Made by a program: the position numbers and the translations under genes. The notes under the pieces are model-generated. The model was not told the DNA's origin, made no database searches, and saw only the letters and a program-made list of their open reading frames with translations. DNA of 64,000 nt from Aquimarina sp. Aq107 (GTDB lineage Bacteria > Bacteroidota > Bacteroidia > Flavobacteriales > Flavobacteriaceae). Of this stretch, positions 45,817-54,990 are shown piece after piece. The stretch is taken from positions 3,644,501 to 3,708,500 of the forward strand of contig NZ_OX030782.1 of NCBI RefSeq assembly GCF_943733665.1. The letters are read 5' to 3'. Position 1 is the stretch's first letter, and each line of letters begins with the position of its first letter.

Positions 45817-48327
45817 ATGAAAAACAATTATTTGAAGGTGTTTACCTTCTTATTAGTATTGATCACTTCTTACAATCACACCTACTCTCAGATTGTAAAC
45901 AACAATTCAGAATTACAAACAGCTATTACCAATGCTAGTGCCGGAACTACCATAACATTAGCAAACGGCACTTGGACCGATGTACAAATCAACATCAATA
46001 AGAATGGTACCGAAACAAATCCTGTTACTATCCAAGCAGAAACTCCAGGATCAGTTTTTTTTGAAGGCAACTCACGTGTAAGTATGGGTGGTTCTTATAT
46101 TATTTTTGAAGGGGTTGTTTTTCAAAACCCATCTAATTTAGACGTAAATGGTAGTACTATTGAACCTGTTATAGAACTCAGAGACTCTAGCAATAATGAA
46201 TGTGATAATTGTACTATTACAAATATTAAAATAGACAACTACAATGGAACCGCAGCTCAAGAGTTATTGACGTTTAAATGGATTATTGTCTATGGGCAAT
46301 ACAATGAAATAAGCTTCTGCTCATTCGAAGGAAAATATGGTATAGGAAGTATTATAAATGATAATAGAAATGCCACCTCTACCGAATTTGCAGAACCAGA
46401 TTTTACAAAAATACATCATAATTACTTTGCTGACCGAACACCTGTTGGTGTGGTAAATGACCTAAATGATCAGGATGCTATTAGAATTGGAAATAGTAGT
46501 ACTTCATTACATCCATCAAATACTGAAGTGTATGATAACTTATTCTACAATTGGTCAGGAGAAGTTGAAATCATTTCTAATAAAAGTGGTGAAAACAAGT
46601 ATTACAACAATACTTTTAGAGATTACCAAGGAACACTAACACTTCGACATGGTGATGATTGCGAAGTATATAACAATTTCTTTTTTGCCGAAAACAATCT
46701 TTTCTCAGGTGGTATTCGTGTAATCGGAGAAGGGCATAAAGTATACAATAATTATATTGAAGGAGTAAATTCTGAAAAACCTGATGGAGGGAATACCAAA
46801 ACCGCAGGAGCTATCAATGTAAGTAATGGACAAGAAAATTCACCTCTTAATCGTTATTTCCAAGTTAAAGATGCAGTTATTGTAAATAATACTTTTGTTA
46901 ATTGTGATTATGGTTTTAGAATTGGGACTAGCGTAAGTAGCAATCCTGTTTTAACCTTAGCACCAGAGAATTTGGTAATTGCCAACAACATTATGATTAA
47001 CACAGAAGAAAATGCAGTTGATGAACAAACAGCTCCAATAGGTTCTTCCATATATCAAGGGAATATTACTCAAAATGGAACTTGGGATCTTACCACTGGA
47101 ACTAATAACAATCAAGTAGTAACCAATGGACTCTTAGAAAATGGGACTTTGTATTATGAATTAGGAAGTAATAGTCCTGCTATTGATGCTGCAGTTGGAA
47201 ACTATCCTTTTGTAACTAACGACATCTTAGGCGGAAATCGATCCGGAAATCTTGATGCAGGTGCTGAAGAATTCAATTCAGGTGGTTCTCGTATTCCTTA
47301 TACCACTGCCGATGTAGGTGTTTCAATTGGTTTTGGTGGAACCGGTATTGACAGTCCTAGATTAACTACAAATACTACATCTATAAATGTAGCAAGAAGT
47401 TCAGGAAATACTTTGTTTGATATTGATGCTAATGTAGATTGGACAATTACCGATAATGCGGATTGGTTAACTCTTGACATAACTTCTGGAAGCAACTCTG
47501 CAATAATTACAGCTAATTTCACAGAAAACACCTCATCTGCTCAACGTACGGCTACTATTACTATTAGTGAGGTAGCTGGAGGAAGTGATTTAACTACTAT
47601 GTTGACCATAACACAGTCTAATATATTTTCGGAAGAAATTACAATTGTTGATGCAACTGCTATAGGAACTGAACCAGGAAAACCTAATGTAGGACCTCAA
47701 TTTGCTTGGGATGATAATGTAACCGACGCAGAATATTGGACGGGAGATGCCAATACAGAACCAGAGGTTTCTATAACTTTCGATCTGTCTTGTATCAGAG
47801 TTCTAAGTGAAATAGGAATTCATGTGCTAAAAGCTGATGAAAGAACTATTAATTTTGACATTGCAGTATCTGATGATCAAACAGGTCCATTTACCAGCGT
47901 ATTAACGGGTCAAGATAGTATGATTGAAATAGGTGCGGAAAATACAGAACAACTTTTTAACCTTAATAATGCAACAGGGAGATATGTGAAATTTACTTCT
48001 AACGGAAATAGCACTGGTTCTGGATTTGCAAGTATTGTAGAAGTTAACATCTATGGTGATACCACCTGTGATGCTACACTAGGAGTAGATGACAATCTTC
48101 TTTCTTCTAAAGGTATTTTATTATATCCTATTCCTGCAAAAAATCAACCTATTGTAATCGAATCCAACACGATAATTGGAAAAGTAGAAGTATTTGACTT
48201 ACACGGAAGGCTAATGTTGAAAAAAGAAATTGACAGTAGTATTGGTCAATTAGAAATTAGTAATTTTAGCACAGGGACTTACATTGCTAAAATACAAGGA
48301 GCTTACGGTCGTTTTATAGTCCAGTAA
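45817..48327 (+). CDS. Polysaccharide lyase family 6-like enzyme (alginate/chondroitinase-B type), T9SS-exported
   Basis: 836 residues: signal peptide, a parallel beta-helix domain (~30-490) with LTLRHGDDCEVYNNFFF as in PL6 active-site strands and an Asn/Asp-rich repeat pattern, a BACON-like domain (~505-605), an F5/8-type carbohydrate-binding-like domain (~610-745) and a type A T9SS sorting domain ending in GTYIAKIQGAYGRFIVQ. It probably cleaves alginate by beta-elimination at the cell surface. No susC/susD pair or regulator is next to it, so it is a lone lyase gene. Confidence 0.85.
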   Translation: MKNNYLKVFTFLLVLITSYNHTYSQIVNNNSELQTAITNASAGTTITLANGTWTDVQININKNGTETNPVTIQAETPGSVFFEGNSRVSMGGSYIIFEGVVFQNPSNLDVNGSTIEPVIELRDSSNNECDNCTITNIKIDNYNGTAAQELLTFKWIIVYGQYNEISFCSFEGKYGIGSIINDNRNATSTEFAEPDFTKIHHNYFADRTPVGVVNDLNDQDAIRIGNSSTSLHPSNTEVYDNLFYNWSGEVEIISNKSGENKYYNNTFRDYQGTLTLRHGDDCEVYNNFFFAENNLFSGGIRVIGEGHKVYNNYIEGVNSEKPDGGNTKTAGAINVSNGQENSPLNRYFQVKDAVIVNNTFVNCDYGFRIGTSVSSNPVLTLAPENLVIANNIMINTEENAVDEQTAPIGSSIYQGNITQNGTWDLTTGTNNNQVVTNGLLENGTLYYELGSNSPAIDAAVGNYPFVTNDILGGNRSGNLDAGAEEFNSGGSRIPYTTADVGVSIGFGGTGIDSPRLTTNTTSINVARSSGNTLFDIDANVDWTITDNADWLTLDITSGSNSAIITANFTENTSSAQRTATITISEVAGGSDLTTMLTITQSNIFSEEITIVDATAIGTEPGKPNVGPQFAWDDNVTDAEYWTGDANTEPEVSITFDLSCIRVLSEIGIHVLKADERTINFDIAVSDDQTGPFTSVLTGQDSMIEIGAENTEQLFNLNNATGRYVKFTSNGNSTGSGFASIVEVNIYGDTTCDATLGVDDNLLSSKGILLYPIPAKNQPIVIESNTIIGKVEVFDLHGRLMLKKEIDSSIGQLEISNFSTGTYIAKIQGAYGRFIVQ

Positions 48328-48342
48328 ACGACAAAATATTAG

Positions 48343-48383
48343 AAAAAAACGCTTATAACTAATGTTACTATAAGCGTTTTTTT
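48343..48383. terminator. Bidirectional terminator between lyase and minus-strand gene
   Basis: Stem ACGCTTATA/TATAAGCGT with A-run and T-run, between convergent genes. Confidence 0.82.
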
Positions 48384-48402
48384 TTGATTAATAAAGTTAG
48401 GT

Positions 48403-48990
48403 TTAATTAAACCGATACTGAAATACCATACTTCCCATATATGTAGTATTTATAGTATTAAAATTCACCTCTGGATTGATCCCGAACGAAAATCCTCTGG
48501 AAGAATCAATCATTAACCTTAGATCTACGGGGATTCCAATGATCTCTTTTGTATCATATCTTCCATCAGAAGCTAACCAATCCTTATATAGATACACCCC
48601 TAAACCGGTATGAGCTTCTATTCTAAACCATTTAAAAACAGAAAATTCTCTACCATATAGTATATCGTAACTATTAAAAAAAGTCTCTTCATTATCGCCT
48701 CCACCAATAGCTTCAAATATGATATCAGGATACAGGTCAAGCCCTAAATCTACATCTAGCGAAAAAATATGTTTTTTATACGCCAGAGATAACCCAACTG
48801 ACAAAGTGGGACCATTTTGATTCGATCCAAAAGGATCATCAGTACCTCTAAGATCTGCATGGTAAACCCCAAAACCAGCAGTTATAGACTTAACCTTTAA
48901 TTTATGCTCTTTTTTAAGGCTTTCTTGCCCAAATACATAATTCATAGTTAATAAAAGAATCATACCAAGTGTTACTAATTTGTTCATCAT
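48403..48990 (-). CDS. Secreted outer-membrane barrel-like protein
   Basis: 195 residues; signal peptide to about VFGQ, then alternating beta strands ending in MVFQYRFN, an outer-membrane-type C-terminus. I recognise no specific family. The promoter is one of four with the paired TTGyG-N5-CrCAA sites and has exactly the same geometry as that of the next minus-strand gene upstream. Confidence 0.7.
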   Translation of the reverse strand: MMNKLVTLGMILLLTMNYVFGQESLKKEHKLKVKSITAGFGVYHADLRGTDDPFGSNQNGPTLSVGLSLAYKKHIFSLDVDLGLDLYPDIIFEAIGGGDNEETFFNSYDILYGREFSVFKWFRIEAHTGLGVYLYKDWLASDGRYDTKEIIGIPVDLRLMIDSSRGFSFGINPEVNFNTINTTYMGSMVFQYRFN

Positions 48991-49018
48991 AATATTACTT
49001 TAAATTTGTTTAGTTATT

Positions 49019-49093
49019 CAAACATAAAAGCTATTTATCTACTACAATTGTCAAAAACGCAAGGGTAAAAACATATCTTTGTGATTAATACAA
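49019..49093 (-). promoter_or_regulatory. Paired-site promoter 1 (gene at 48403-48990)
   Basis: On the minus strand: distal site TTGTATTAATCACAA (49093-49079), 16 bp, proximal site TTGCGTTTTTGACAA (49062-49048), -33 TTG (49047-49045), 18 bp, TATGTTTG (49026-49019). Confidence 0.7.
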
Positions 49094-49110
49094 CCAAAAC
49101 ATTACATCAT

Positions 49111-49147
49111 AAAAAAACCTTCTAAAAATTATTAAAAGGTTTTTTAA
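49111..49147 (-). terminator. Weak intrinsic terminator of the gene at 49168
   Basis: Stem with ACCTT/AAGGT and flanking A/T runs; short, but in the right place. Confidence 0.5.
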
Positions 49148-49167
49148 TACTAGTTAAATAGATTAAT

Positions 49168-49869
49168 TCAAAAGAGTCTTCCCAAAACAACTCCAAACTG
49201 TAATCCATATACACTTTTTACTCCATTTAGATTACCATATGCAGAAAGTTCTACACCTACTACCCTAGTAAAGGTATATCTTAAAGATATTTTAGAAAAT
49301 CCTCCAAAAATTATTTTCTTATTCTCCTTACTTCTCATATAATCCAGTGATGGACCCGAGTTTCCTCCAGGAAAACAAATTCCTCCAAAACCACAAGATG
49401 AGTCAGGAGAATACTTAGCCGTATATTCATAATCTTCACTATATATAATAGAAGGACCACCCATTACAAATATGCTAAGAGATCTCGTTTTATTAAGTGC
49501 AAAAGACTTAAACACGTTAGGTGATAAAGAATATAATCTATTATCTCTTTTACTATTATAAGTAAATCTTTTTTCAATTCCGGAGGGTAATTCAGTACCT
49601 TCAAAATTTTCAATTTCTGTAACTGGAGGAATTCCTTTAGTACTTTCTGCTGTATAAGCGGATCTTGTAAAATCAAAGCCATAACCCCATCCATTCTTCC
49701 GCTCAAACAATACACCTGCATAAATATCTAATTCATTACTCTCGTCACTTACAATCGTACTGAACCCATTTGTAAAAGCAATCGGCTTTTTATCAGATCT
49801 TATATCCTGACCATAACAATATTTAGAGATACACAGTAGCAAAAAAAATAGTTTAATTAATGTTTTCAT
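49168..49869 (-). CDS. Secreted outer-membrane barrel-like protein
   Basis: 233 residues from the ATG at 49869, which gives a clean signal peptide (MKTLIKLFFLLLCISKYCYG); the frame is open to 50025 but that would run through the promoter. It is beta-rich and ends VYGLQFGVVLGRLF. A Cys-Gly-Phe-Gly-Gly-Ile-Cys loop could be disulfide-bonded. No family is recognised. The promoter has the paired sites in the same register as that of 48403. Confidence 0.7.
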   Translation of the reverse strand: MKTLIKLFFLLLCISKYCYGQDIRSDKKPIAFTNGFSTIVSDESNELDIYAGVLFERKNGWGYGFDFTRSAYTAESTKGIPPVTEIENFEGTELPSGIEKRFTYNSKRDNRLYSLSPNVFKSFALNKTRSLSIFVMGGPSIIYSEDYEYTAKYSPDSSCGFGGICFPGGNSGPSLDYMRSKENKKIIFGGFSKISLRYTFTRVVGVELSAYGNLNGVKSVYGLQFGVVLGRLF

Positions 49870-49895
49870 TATAAAAATTTTATTGTTTAGTGATT

Positions 49896-49970
49896 CAAAC
49901 ATACTTGCTATTCGATAACTACAATTGTCAAAAACACAAGAGTGAAATTTTGTTGTTGTGATAATCACAA
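49896..49970 (-). promoter_or_regulatory. Paired-site promoter 2 (gene at 49168-49869)
   Basis: On the minus strand: distal TTGTGATTATCACAA (49970-49956, perfect palindrome arms), 16 bp, proximal TTGTGTTTTTGACAA (49939-49925), -33 TTG (49924-49922), 18 bp, TATGTTTG (49903-49896). Confidence 0.75.
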
Positions 49971-49987
49971 TTACTAAATCAGGACAT

Positions 49988-50016
49988 AAAAAAACACCCC
50001 CAGAAGACTGAAGGTG
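49988..50016 (-). terminator. Terminator of the desaturase operon
   Basis: On the minus strand CACCTTCAG-TCTT-CTGGGGGTG (9 bp with two G-T pairs) is followed by seven T. Confidence 0.72.
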
Positions 50017-50043
50017 CCTGCTCATTATTATAATTATCAGTTC

Positions 50044-51099
50044 CTATAAACTTCCTAAATACTTTAAATGAGACAGATGGGATTTTACACCTCCCAAATA
50101 TGTTGTCTGATTAGGAATAATATTATTTTTAATCAAATTATTATATAAAACCTTATTTAGTTCCGGATAATAAACATGGTGAATATGAGGAAATAGATGG
50201 TGTGCAATATGATTATTAAATCCTCCAAATATGAAATTCGCTATTTTACTAAAAGGATAAAAGTCATTAGAGCTTTTTATCTGATTCATTAACCACGAAG
50301 TTTTTATAAAACCAAAGTTATCCGTTTTAGGATACATCACTCCTTTAATATGATGTGTCATAAAAAAAGTAAATAATAAAAATAAAGACTGTATCAAATG
50401 CATCATCATAAATCCCAAAAGAATCACATACCATTCTTGATTAGTCAAAAATAATGGTAGCACAATTAAGTACGATACATAAAAAAGTTTTTGACACCAA
50501 AAAGAAATTTTATAACGTTGAGTTCTTCTCTTTCCCGTGATAGTTTTTCTAAAAAATATTTTAAAATCTTTTATAAATATCCAGAACAATGAATAAGTAG
50601 TATATAAGATTGGAGCATACCAATGCTGATATTTATGAAACCATCGCAAAGAACTTCCGGGAACCACCCTAATAAGATCAGTTATTTCCAAATCTGTATC
50701 ATACCCTTCTACATTTGGCGCGTGATGATGCGAATGCACATGTCTATCTTTCCAAGCTTCTGCATGAGCACCAACCATTGTATAAAGGAATACAAAACAA
50801 CTATGATTTAGTTTTTTACTTTTAAAAATTGTATTGTGAGAAAAATCATGAGCAAAATTAAAAGCGAATAACAATGCAATTAAACCAAATAACACGTAAG
50901 TCGCTATTAATAAAAATGGATCACTTATAATATAAAGACTTATATATGCCATAATAGTTAGAATTATATAAACAAAACCTTTAAAAACGATCCTTTTTTT
51001 AAATCGATTCGGGCAGAAATTTAATTTTCTATCAATCTCCTTCTGAATGAAAAGAAATAATTCTTTGTGAGACGGGTTATATATATGTTTAGATTTCAT
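50044..51099 (-). CDS. Membrane fatty-acid desaturase paralog (distal)
   Basis: 351 residues. Histidine boxes: HDFSH, HVHSHHHAPN and HIAHHLFPHIHH; the third box has His where the 26.8-kb enzyme has Gln. Four or more membrane helices. Its start overlaps the end of the next desaturase gene by 11 nt, so the two are translationally coupled and probably act on one lipid pathway. The substrate and double-bond position are unknown. Confidence 0.88.
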   Translation of the reverse strand: MKSKHIYNPSHKELFLFIQKEIDRKLNFCPNRFKKRIVFKGFVYIILTIMAYISLYIISDPFLLIATYVLFGLIALLFAFNFAHDFSHNTIFKSKKLNHSCFVFLYTMVGAHAEAWKDRHVHSHHHAPNVEGYDTDLEITDLIRVVPGSSLRWFHKYQHWYAPILYTTYSLFWIFIKDFKIFFRKTITGKRRTQRYKISFWCQKLFYVSYLIVLPLFLTNQEWYVILLGFMMMHLIQSLFLLFTFFMTHHIKGVMYPKTDNFGFIKTSWLMNQIKSSNDFYPFSKIANFIFGGFNNHIAHHLFPHIHHVYYPELNKVLYNNLIKNNIIPNQTTYLGGVKSHLSHLKYLGSL

Positions 51100-52186
51100 A
51101 AGACATGGTTTTAAATTCTAATTGTGTTCCCATTTTCTTCAGAAATCTAAAATGTGAGCGTAATGCTTGACTATATGACATTTCCATATATATGATACCA
51201 TACTTCTTTGCAACCTCTCTAAATATTGGCAGTAATTTTATGTAATGTATGTGACATATATTAGGCAATAGATGATGTAATGCATGTGCATTAAAACCAC
51301 CTAACGTCCAATTTAAAAAATTACTATTTACATTATAATCAACAGAAGTACACATCTGCAACTTGGGCCAACTCATAGAAATTTTCCCTTCCGAATCGGG
51401 TTGAGGATGTACTACATAATCCGACAAATGCGATACTCCTAATACTCCGGTAAATAGTATAGATACTAAGAAATGATTTAATAAAAAAGCTACTAAAATA
51501 TACTTCCAAGCAAACGGTAATACAATCCCCGGAATGATTATCATATAAGTGATATAAGCAATCTTAAAAAATACAAGCTTGACAATCTCCCAAGTAGGAA
51601 TCATAATCTTTATTGTTCTACTCGATCTATTAAAAATCATTAAGAATTCTCTAAACAAAAACCAATTCAAAGAATAAAACAGATACAAAAAAGGAACATA
51701 TAAATACTGAAACCTGTGATACCATTGTAAACTTTGTTCTGTTGTCATTCGTACCAAAGGATTATTGAGTACATCAATGTCGCTTCCTTCTATATTAGTA
51801 TACAAATGATGAGACTCATTGTGGTTTTTACCCCATACATATGCATTGTTCCCCTGCAGATTAAAGCTTAATTGAAATAGAAGTTTATTCCAGAATTTAC
51901 TTTTTACAGCTACTCCGTGCGCAGCATCATGAGAGACATTAAATGCATTTAATAACACTGATATTCCTAAACCAATGTAAAACACAAAGAATGCCACTAA
52001 ATCAGATGAAATGAGCATCAAAAAATAAAACAAAAATACTAGCGAAAAATACATCGCTATTTTAAAAACCATCTTTCTATTTCCTGTTTTATCAATCTGA
52101 TTATTTTCAAAATAATTTCTAATTCGTTCATTGAGTTCCTTATAAAAATCAGAACCCTCATCTCTAGAAAACTTTATTTTTTTCAT
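51089..52186 (-). CDS. Membrane fatty-acid desaturase paralog (proximal)
   Basis: 365 residues from the ATG giving MKKIKFSRDEGSDFYKEL; the longer frame to 52234 adds a non-conserved 16 residues. Histidine boxes: HDAAHG, HNESHHLYTN and HALHHLLPN. The N-terminal FSRDEG...FYKELNERIRNYF resembles the start of the 26.8-kb enzyme, so they are paralogs. A 156-bp gap, holding a hairpin, separates it from the small gene upstream. Confidence 0.88.
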   Translation of the reverse strand: MKKIKFSRDEGSDFYKELNERIRNYFENNQIDKTGNRKMVFKIAMYFSLVFLFYFLMLISSDLVAFFVFYIGLGISVLLNAFNVSHDAAHGVAVKSKFWNKLLFQLSFNLQGNNAYVWGKNHNESHHLYTNIEGSDIDVLNNPLVRMTTEQSLQWYHRFQYLYVPFLYLFYSLNWFLFREFLMIFNRSSRTIKIMIPTWEIVKLVFFKIAYITYMIIIPGIVLPFAWKYILVAFLLNHFLVSILFTGVLGVSHLSDYVVHPQPDSEGKISMSWPKLQMCTSVDYNVNSNFLNWTLGGFNAHALHHLLPNICHIHYIKLLPIFREVAKKYGIIYMEMSYSQALRSHFRFLKKMGTQLEFKTMSYEI

Positions 52187-52228
52187 AATTATTTCTTTAA
52201 AAATTAGACATACCAATAGTAGCGGGAT

Positions 52229-52250
52229 GATCAAAGGCTATCGCTTTGAT
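52229..52250 (-). promoter_or_regulatory. Hairpin ahead of the desaturase pair
   Basis: Inverted repeat ATCAAAG/CTTTGAT with a 7-nt loop, 43 nt before the desaturase start. No T-run follows on the minus strand, so it is not a terminator; it could be a leader element or an operator. Confidence 0.4.
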
Positions 52251-52342
52251 ATCTCGATTGTATTGTGTATATATGATATTAATTACTCAGAATTCACACA
52301 GAACTAAAGACTTGTTCTGTGCTCATATTATTAATTTTAATC

Positions 52343-52729
52343 TTACTTTTTCTTTCTAGAAGTAAGATCTTTAAAAACTCCTAATTGTACTTTCCCTGTT
52401 TTTGACAAAAAAATTAATAACTGTTGCTTGCTAGAACGTACATTTATTTTTTGAGTCCGCCAATGCTTAATAAACGAAAATATTGAAGTAATTCTGTTAC
52501 AAGATGAAACACTAAAAATCCCATCTCTTAGCGTTCCTTTTATGTATTTATTAATTTTTTGAGTTTCTGATTTCATTAAACTAATCTTCAGGGTTCTGTC
52601 GTCCAATAGTCTAATGCGCGTATATAATTTTTCTTTTACTGGAATAAGACCAACCAAGTCTCCAGTAAGTACATAAAAAGCTTCGAATCCATAATCCCCT
52701 TCGATGCTTAAGTTGCTAGTGATATTCAT
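52343..52729 (-). CDS. Hypothetical protein, operon partner of the surface-repeat gene
   Basis: 128 residues with no signal peptide; basic C-terminus (LTSRKKK). It begins 2 nt after the preceding stop, so it is certainly co-transcribed with the 52732 gene. The stretch LIPVKEKLYTRIRLLDDRTLKIS is beta-like. I recognise no family. Confidence 0.65.
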   Translation of the reverse strand: MNITSNLSIEGDYGFEAFYVLTGDLVGLIPVKEKLYTRIRLLDDRTLKISLMKSETQKINKYIKGTLRDGIFSVSSCNRITSIFSFIKHWRTQKINVRSSKQQLLIFLSKTGKVQLGVFKDLTSRKKK

Positions 52730-52731
52730 AA

Positions 52732-53523
52732 TTAAGATGTTTTTGTTTTCACTTTTTTCCTAGAAAATTGCCAGTTAATAAAAGGTAGAGAACGTCTTTC
52801 ATTTTTGTTCCACAATCCTATTTGAATTCCTCTAAAATTATCTGCTTTATTTAGAATTCCGATTTGGATTCCTTCATATTTAGAATGAGTAGTAGTATCA
52901 TGATTAGACAAACCAATCTGGATTCCCTTATAATCATTAGAAGTATTAAATATACCTAGTTGCATTCCTCTACCAAAACGCTCAATATCATTAAACGCTC
53001 CTACTTGAAGACCTAAATAACTATAAGCATAATTACCTGATAAAGCTATCGATGCTCCCAATCCATGATAAACTTCATTCCCTAATAAGGCAATTGATAT
53101 CCCATTTTGTTCTTCTATAGAATTTGCAATTCCACCAATTGCTATTCCATTCATAACCTGTAAATATTGCCCTATAAAAGCACCAGATATCCCATGAACG
53201 GCAATTTCTCCCAGACTACCTCCAGAAAAATTAATTCCATATACTTTTTCTAAAAGATTATCATTATCAGGTCCTCCAGAAAGATATGATTTCGGAGCAA
53301 TTGGATAAAAAATTCCTAAACCAGGTGCTTCTAATTTCATACCATATGTTCTTGTTAAGGTAGTATCTCCTAACATGTCTTTTGGAGCAATCCCAAGTGA
53401 AAGCCCCATTATATCGGCATTATTAGAATGATAAGTCCATGCTCCAATATGTTTCTTACGTTGCTGACTAAAAGAAGACAGAGAAATCAATAATACAAAT
53501 GTTATTACAATGCTATTTTTCAT
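52732..53523 (-). CDS. Surface repeat protein, LA_2272-like
   Basis: 263 residues; signal peptide to about SFSQ. The C-terminal half is built of short beta repeats of the form GIQIGLxN (e.g. YKGIQIGLSNH, YEGIQIGILNK, FRGIQIGLWNKNERRSLPFI), which I recognise as LA_2272-type surface repeats found in Bacteroidota. It is probably outer-membrane or surface located. It is the first gene of a likely operon running to the desaturases and has the third paired-site promoter. Confidence 0.75.
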   Translation of the reverse strand: MKNSIVITFVLLISLSSFSQQRKKHIGAWTYHSNNADIMGLSLGIAPKDMLGDTTLTRTYGMKLEAPGLGIFYPIAPKSYLSGGPDNDNLLEKVYGINFSGGSLGEIAVHGISGAFIGQYLQVMNGIAIGGIANSIEEQNGISIALLGNEVYHGLGASIALSGNYAYSYLGLQVGAFNDIERFGRGMQLGIFNTSNDYKGIQIGLSNHDTTTHSKYEGIQIGILNKADNFRGIQIGLWNKNERRSLPFINWQFSRKKVKTKTS

Positions 53524-53551
53524 TTTTCTTGTTTTTAAAAATTCAACAAGT

Positions 53552-53626
53552 CAAAACTATTGTGATAATTACAAGACCAAAAGTGATAAATGCGAATAGA
53601 AATTTATTTTTTTGCGATTATCACAA
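53552..53626 (-). promoter_or_regulatory. Paired-site promoter 3 (52.7-kb operon)
   Basis: On the minus strand: distal TTGTGATAATCGCAA (53626-53612), 16 bp, a degenerate proximal site TCGCATTTATCACTT (53595-53581), -33 TTG (53580-53578), 18 bp, TAGTTTTG (53559-53552). A further near-match TTGTAATTATCACAA (53574-53560) lies in the spacer. Confidence 0.68.
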
Positions 53627-53672
53627 AATTCTTACAATCTATCTTATAAAAACACCTTTTCATTTGTCCGTT

Positions 53673-53703
53673 ACGCAACCTTTCAGAAGCATCTAGTCTA
53701 AAT
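53673..53703 (+). promoter_or_regulatory. ECF-type promoter A (lipoprotein gene)
   Basis: ACGCAACCTTT at 53673-53683 and GTCTAAAT at 53696-53703. First-base distance is 23, identical to promoter B before the sigma gene. Confidence 0.7.
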
Positions 53704-53729
53704 GGATGAATCAACATAAAAATGAAATC

Positions 53730-54764
53730 ATGAAAAGAATACAAAAATTGTTAATACTCCTGTGTATTGTTTTATCATCTTGTGAAAATGAATCTTTTGA
53801 ACCGCTTGTTGAAAAAATAGATGCAAACTCTGAATTATATGCCAATCTTAAAGACGTTGCCGAAATCAGATCAGAAAACTCAGAAGTAGTCTGTCTAACT
53901 TTTATTTATCCATTTAATGTTTATTTGTATAATGATAATGGTGAAATAACACAGAGTCAAATCATAAACGAAAATCGAGAATTTGTTTCCCTTCTAGGTC
54001 AAATTGATAATGAAAGCGCAATAGGATTAAGTTATCCCATTTCGGGGACTACCAATGATGGCAATACCATTAATATCAATAATAATTTAGAATTGAAAGA
54101 AGCTATAGAAGCCTGTATTGAGGATCAAATAATATCATATTGCAATGACTTATTAGAACAAGACTGTGTTTGGAAAATTGAATCTTTAAATAATAATAAT
54201 CTATATAACACCTCCTATTTAAAATTTTATGACGATGGTACTGGTGTTTTCTATCACAATGGAAATTCATTTAGAACATCCTGGATATCATTATATATAG
54301 AAGAACAATTACATATAAATATAAATCTAGAAGGAGATTCTTCAATTACTGAAGATTGGAATTTTGATTGGACAGCAACCATTATTGATGAGAATACGAT
54401 AATAATAAACAATGAATTACAAGGTTTTGAAATCAAGAAAAACTGTAATATCGAAAACAACTGTGATTATGTAGAGTTTAGGGAATGTGAATCTGATAAT
54501 GAAGATGAAGCTCAATTCGTGTTTGATAATTATGTAGCATGCATCGCATCATATAGAGAAGCTTCAGAAATTAGAGCATTGGAATTAACATTCTACGAAA
54601 CTATCGACGACGCAGAACAACAAATCAATCCATTACCAACATCCGGTTATAACAATATTACAAATCCGCAAGTCATTTTTGTTGTAACTAAGAATGTTAT
54701 CACAGAAGTTTCTGAAATCACAAGGATTGTTTTATTTGAAGAACTCTGTAGTGAAAATGAATAG
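53730..54764 (+). CDS. Hypothetical lipoprotein under ECF-type promoter
   Basis: 344 residues from the ATG at 53730, giving a lipoprotein signal MKRIQKLLILLCIVLSSC. The earlier in-frame ATG at 53706 lies only 2 bp after the -10 element and cannot be on the mRNA. The rest is acidic with cysteine pairs, including a CVWKIESLNNNNLYN region of lipocalin-like look. I recognise no family. Its promoter matches that of the sigma gene 1.2 kb downstream, so it is a probable member of that regulon. Confidence 0.72.
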   Translation: MKRIQKLLILLCIVLSSCENESFEPLVEKIDANSELYANLKDVAEIRSENSEVVCLTFIYPFNVYLYNDNGEITQSQIINENREFVSLLGQIDNESAIGLSYPISGTTNDGNTININNNLELKEAIEACIEDQIISYCNDLLEQDCVWKIESLNNNNLYNTSYLKFYDDGTGVFYHNGNSFRTSWISLYIEEQLHININLEGDSSITEDWNFDWTATIIDENTIIINNELQGFEIKKNCNIENNCDYVEFRECESDNEDEAQFVFDNYVACIASYREASEIRALELTFYETIDDAEQQINPLPTSGYNNITNPQVIFVVTKNVITEVSEITRIVLFEELCSENE

Positions 54765-54921
54765 CCCAAATTGATTTCATAAAGTTTAGAATTAGCCAAA
54801 TAATTTCCTGAACTAAACATAGCACAGAGTACATATGCTTTATAGCTTTTACTCTGTGTTCATTAAAAAAAAGGTGCGATATAGACATACTTGATTTTTT
54901 TTCAAAAAAAAACTTAGTTTG

Positions 54922-54952
54922 ACGCAACCTTTTTATTGATTTTGGTCTAAAT
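54922..54952 (+). promoter_or_regulatory. ECF-type promoter B (sigma factor gene)
   Basis: ACGCAACCTTT at 54922-54932 and GTCTAAAT at 54945-54952, same 23-bp offset as promoter A. It lies 38 bp before the TTG start. Confidence 0.7.
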
Positions 54953-54990
54953 TGGTAATAAACCGAATGAAAGAATAAAATTATAATCTA

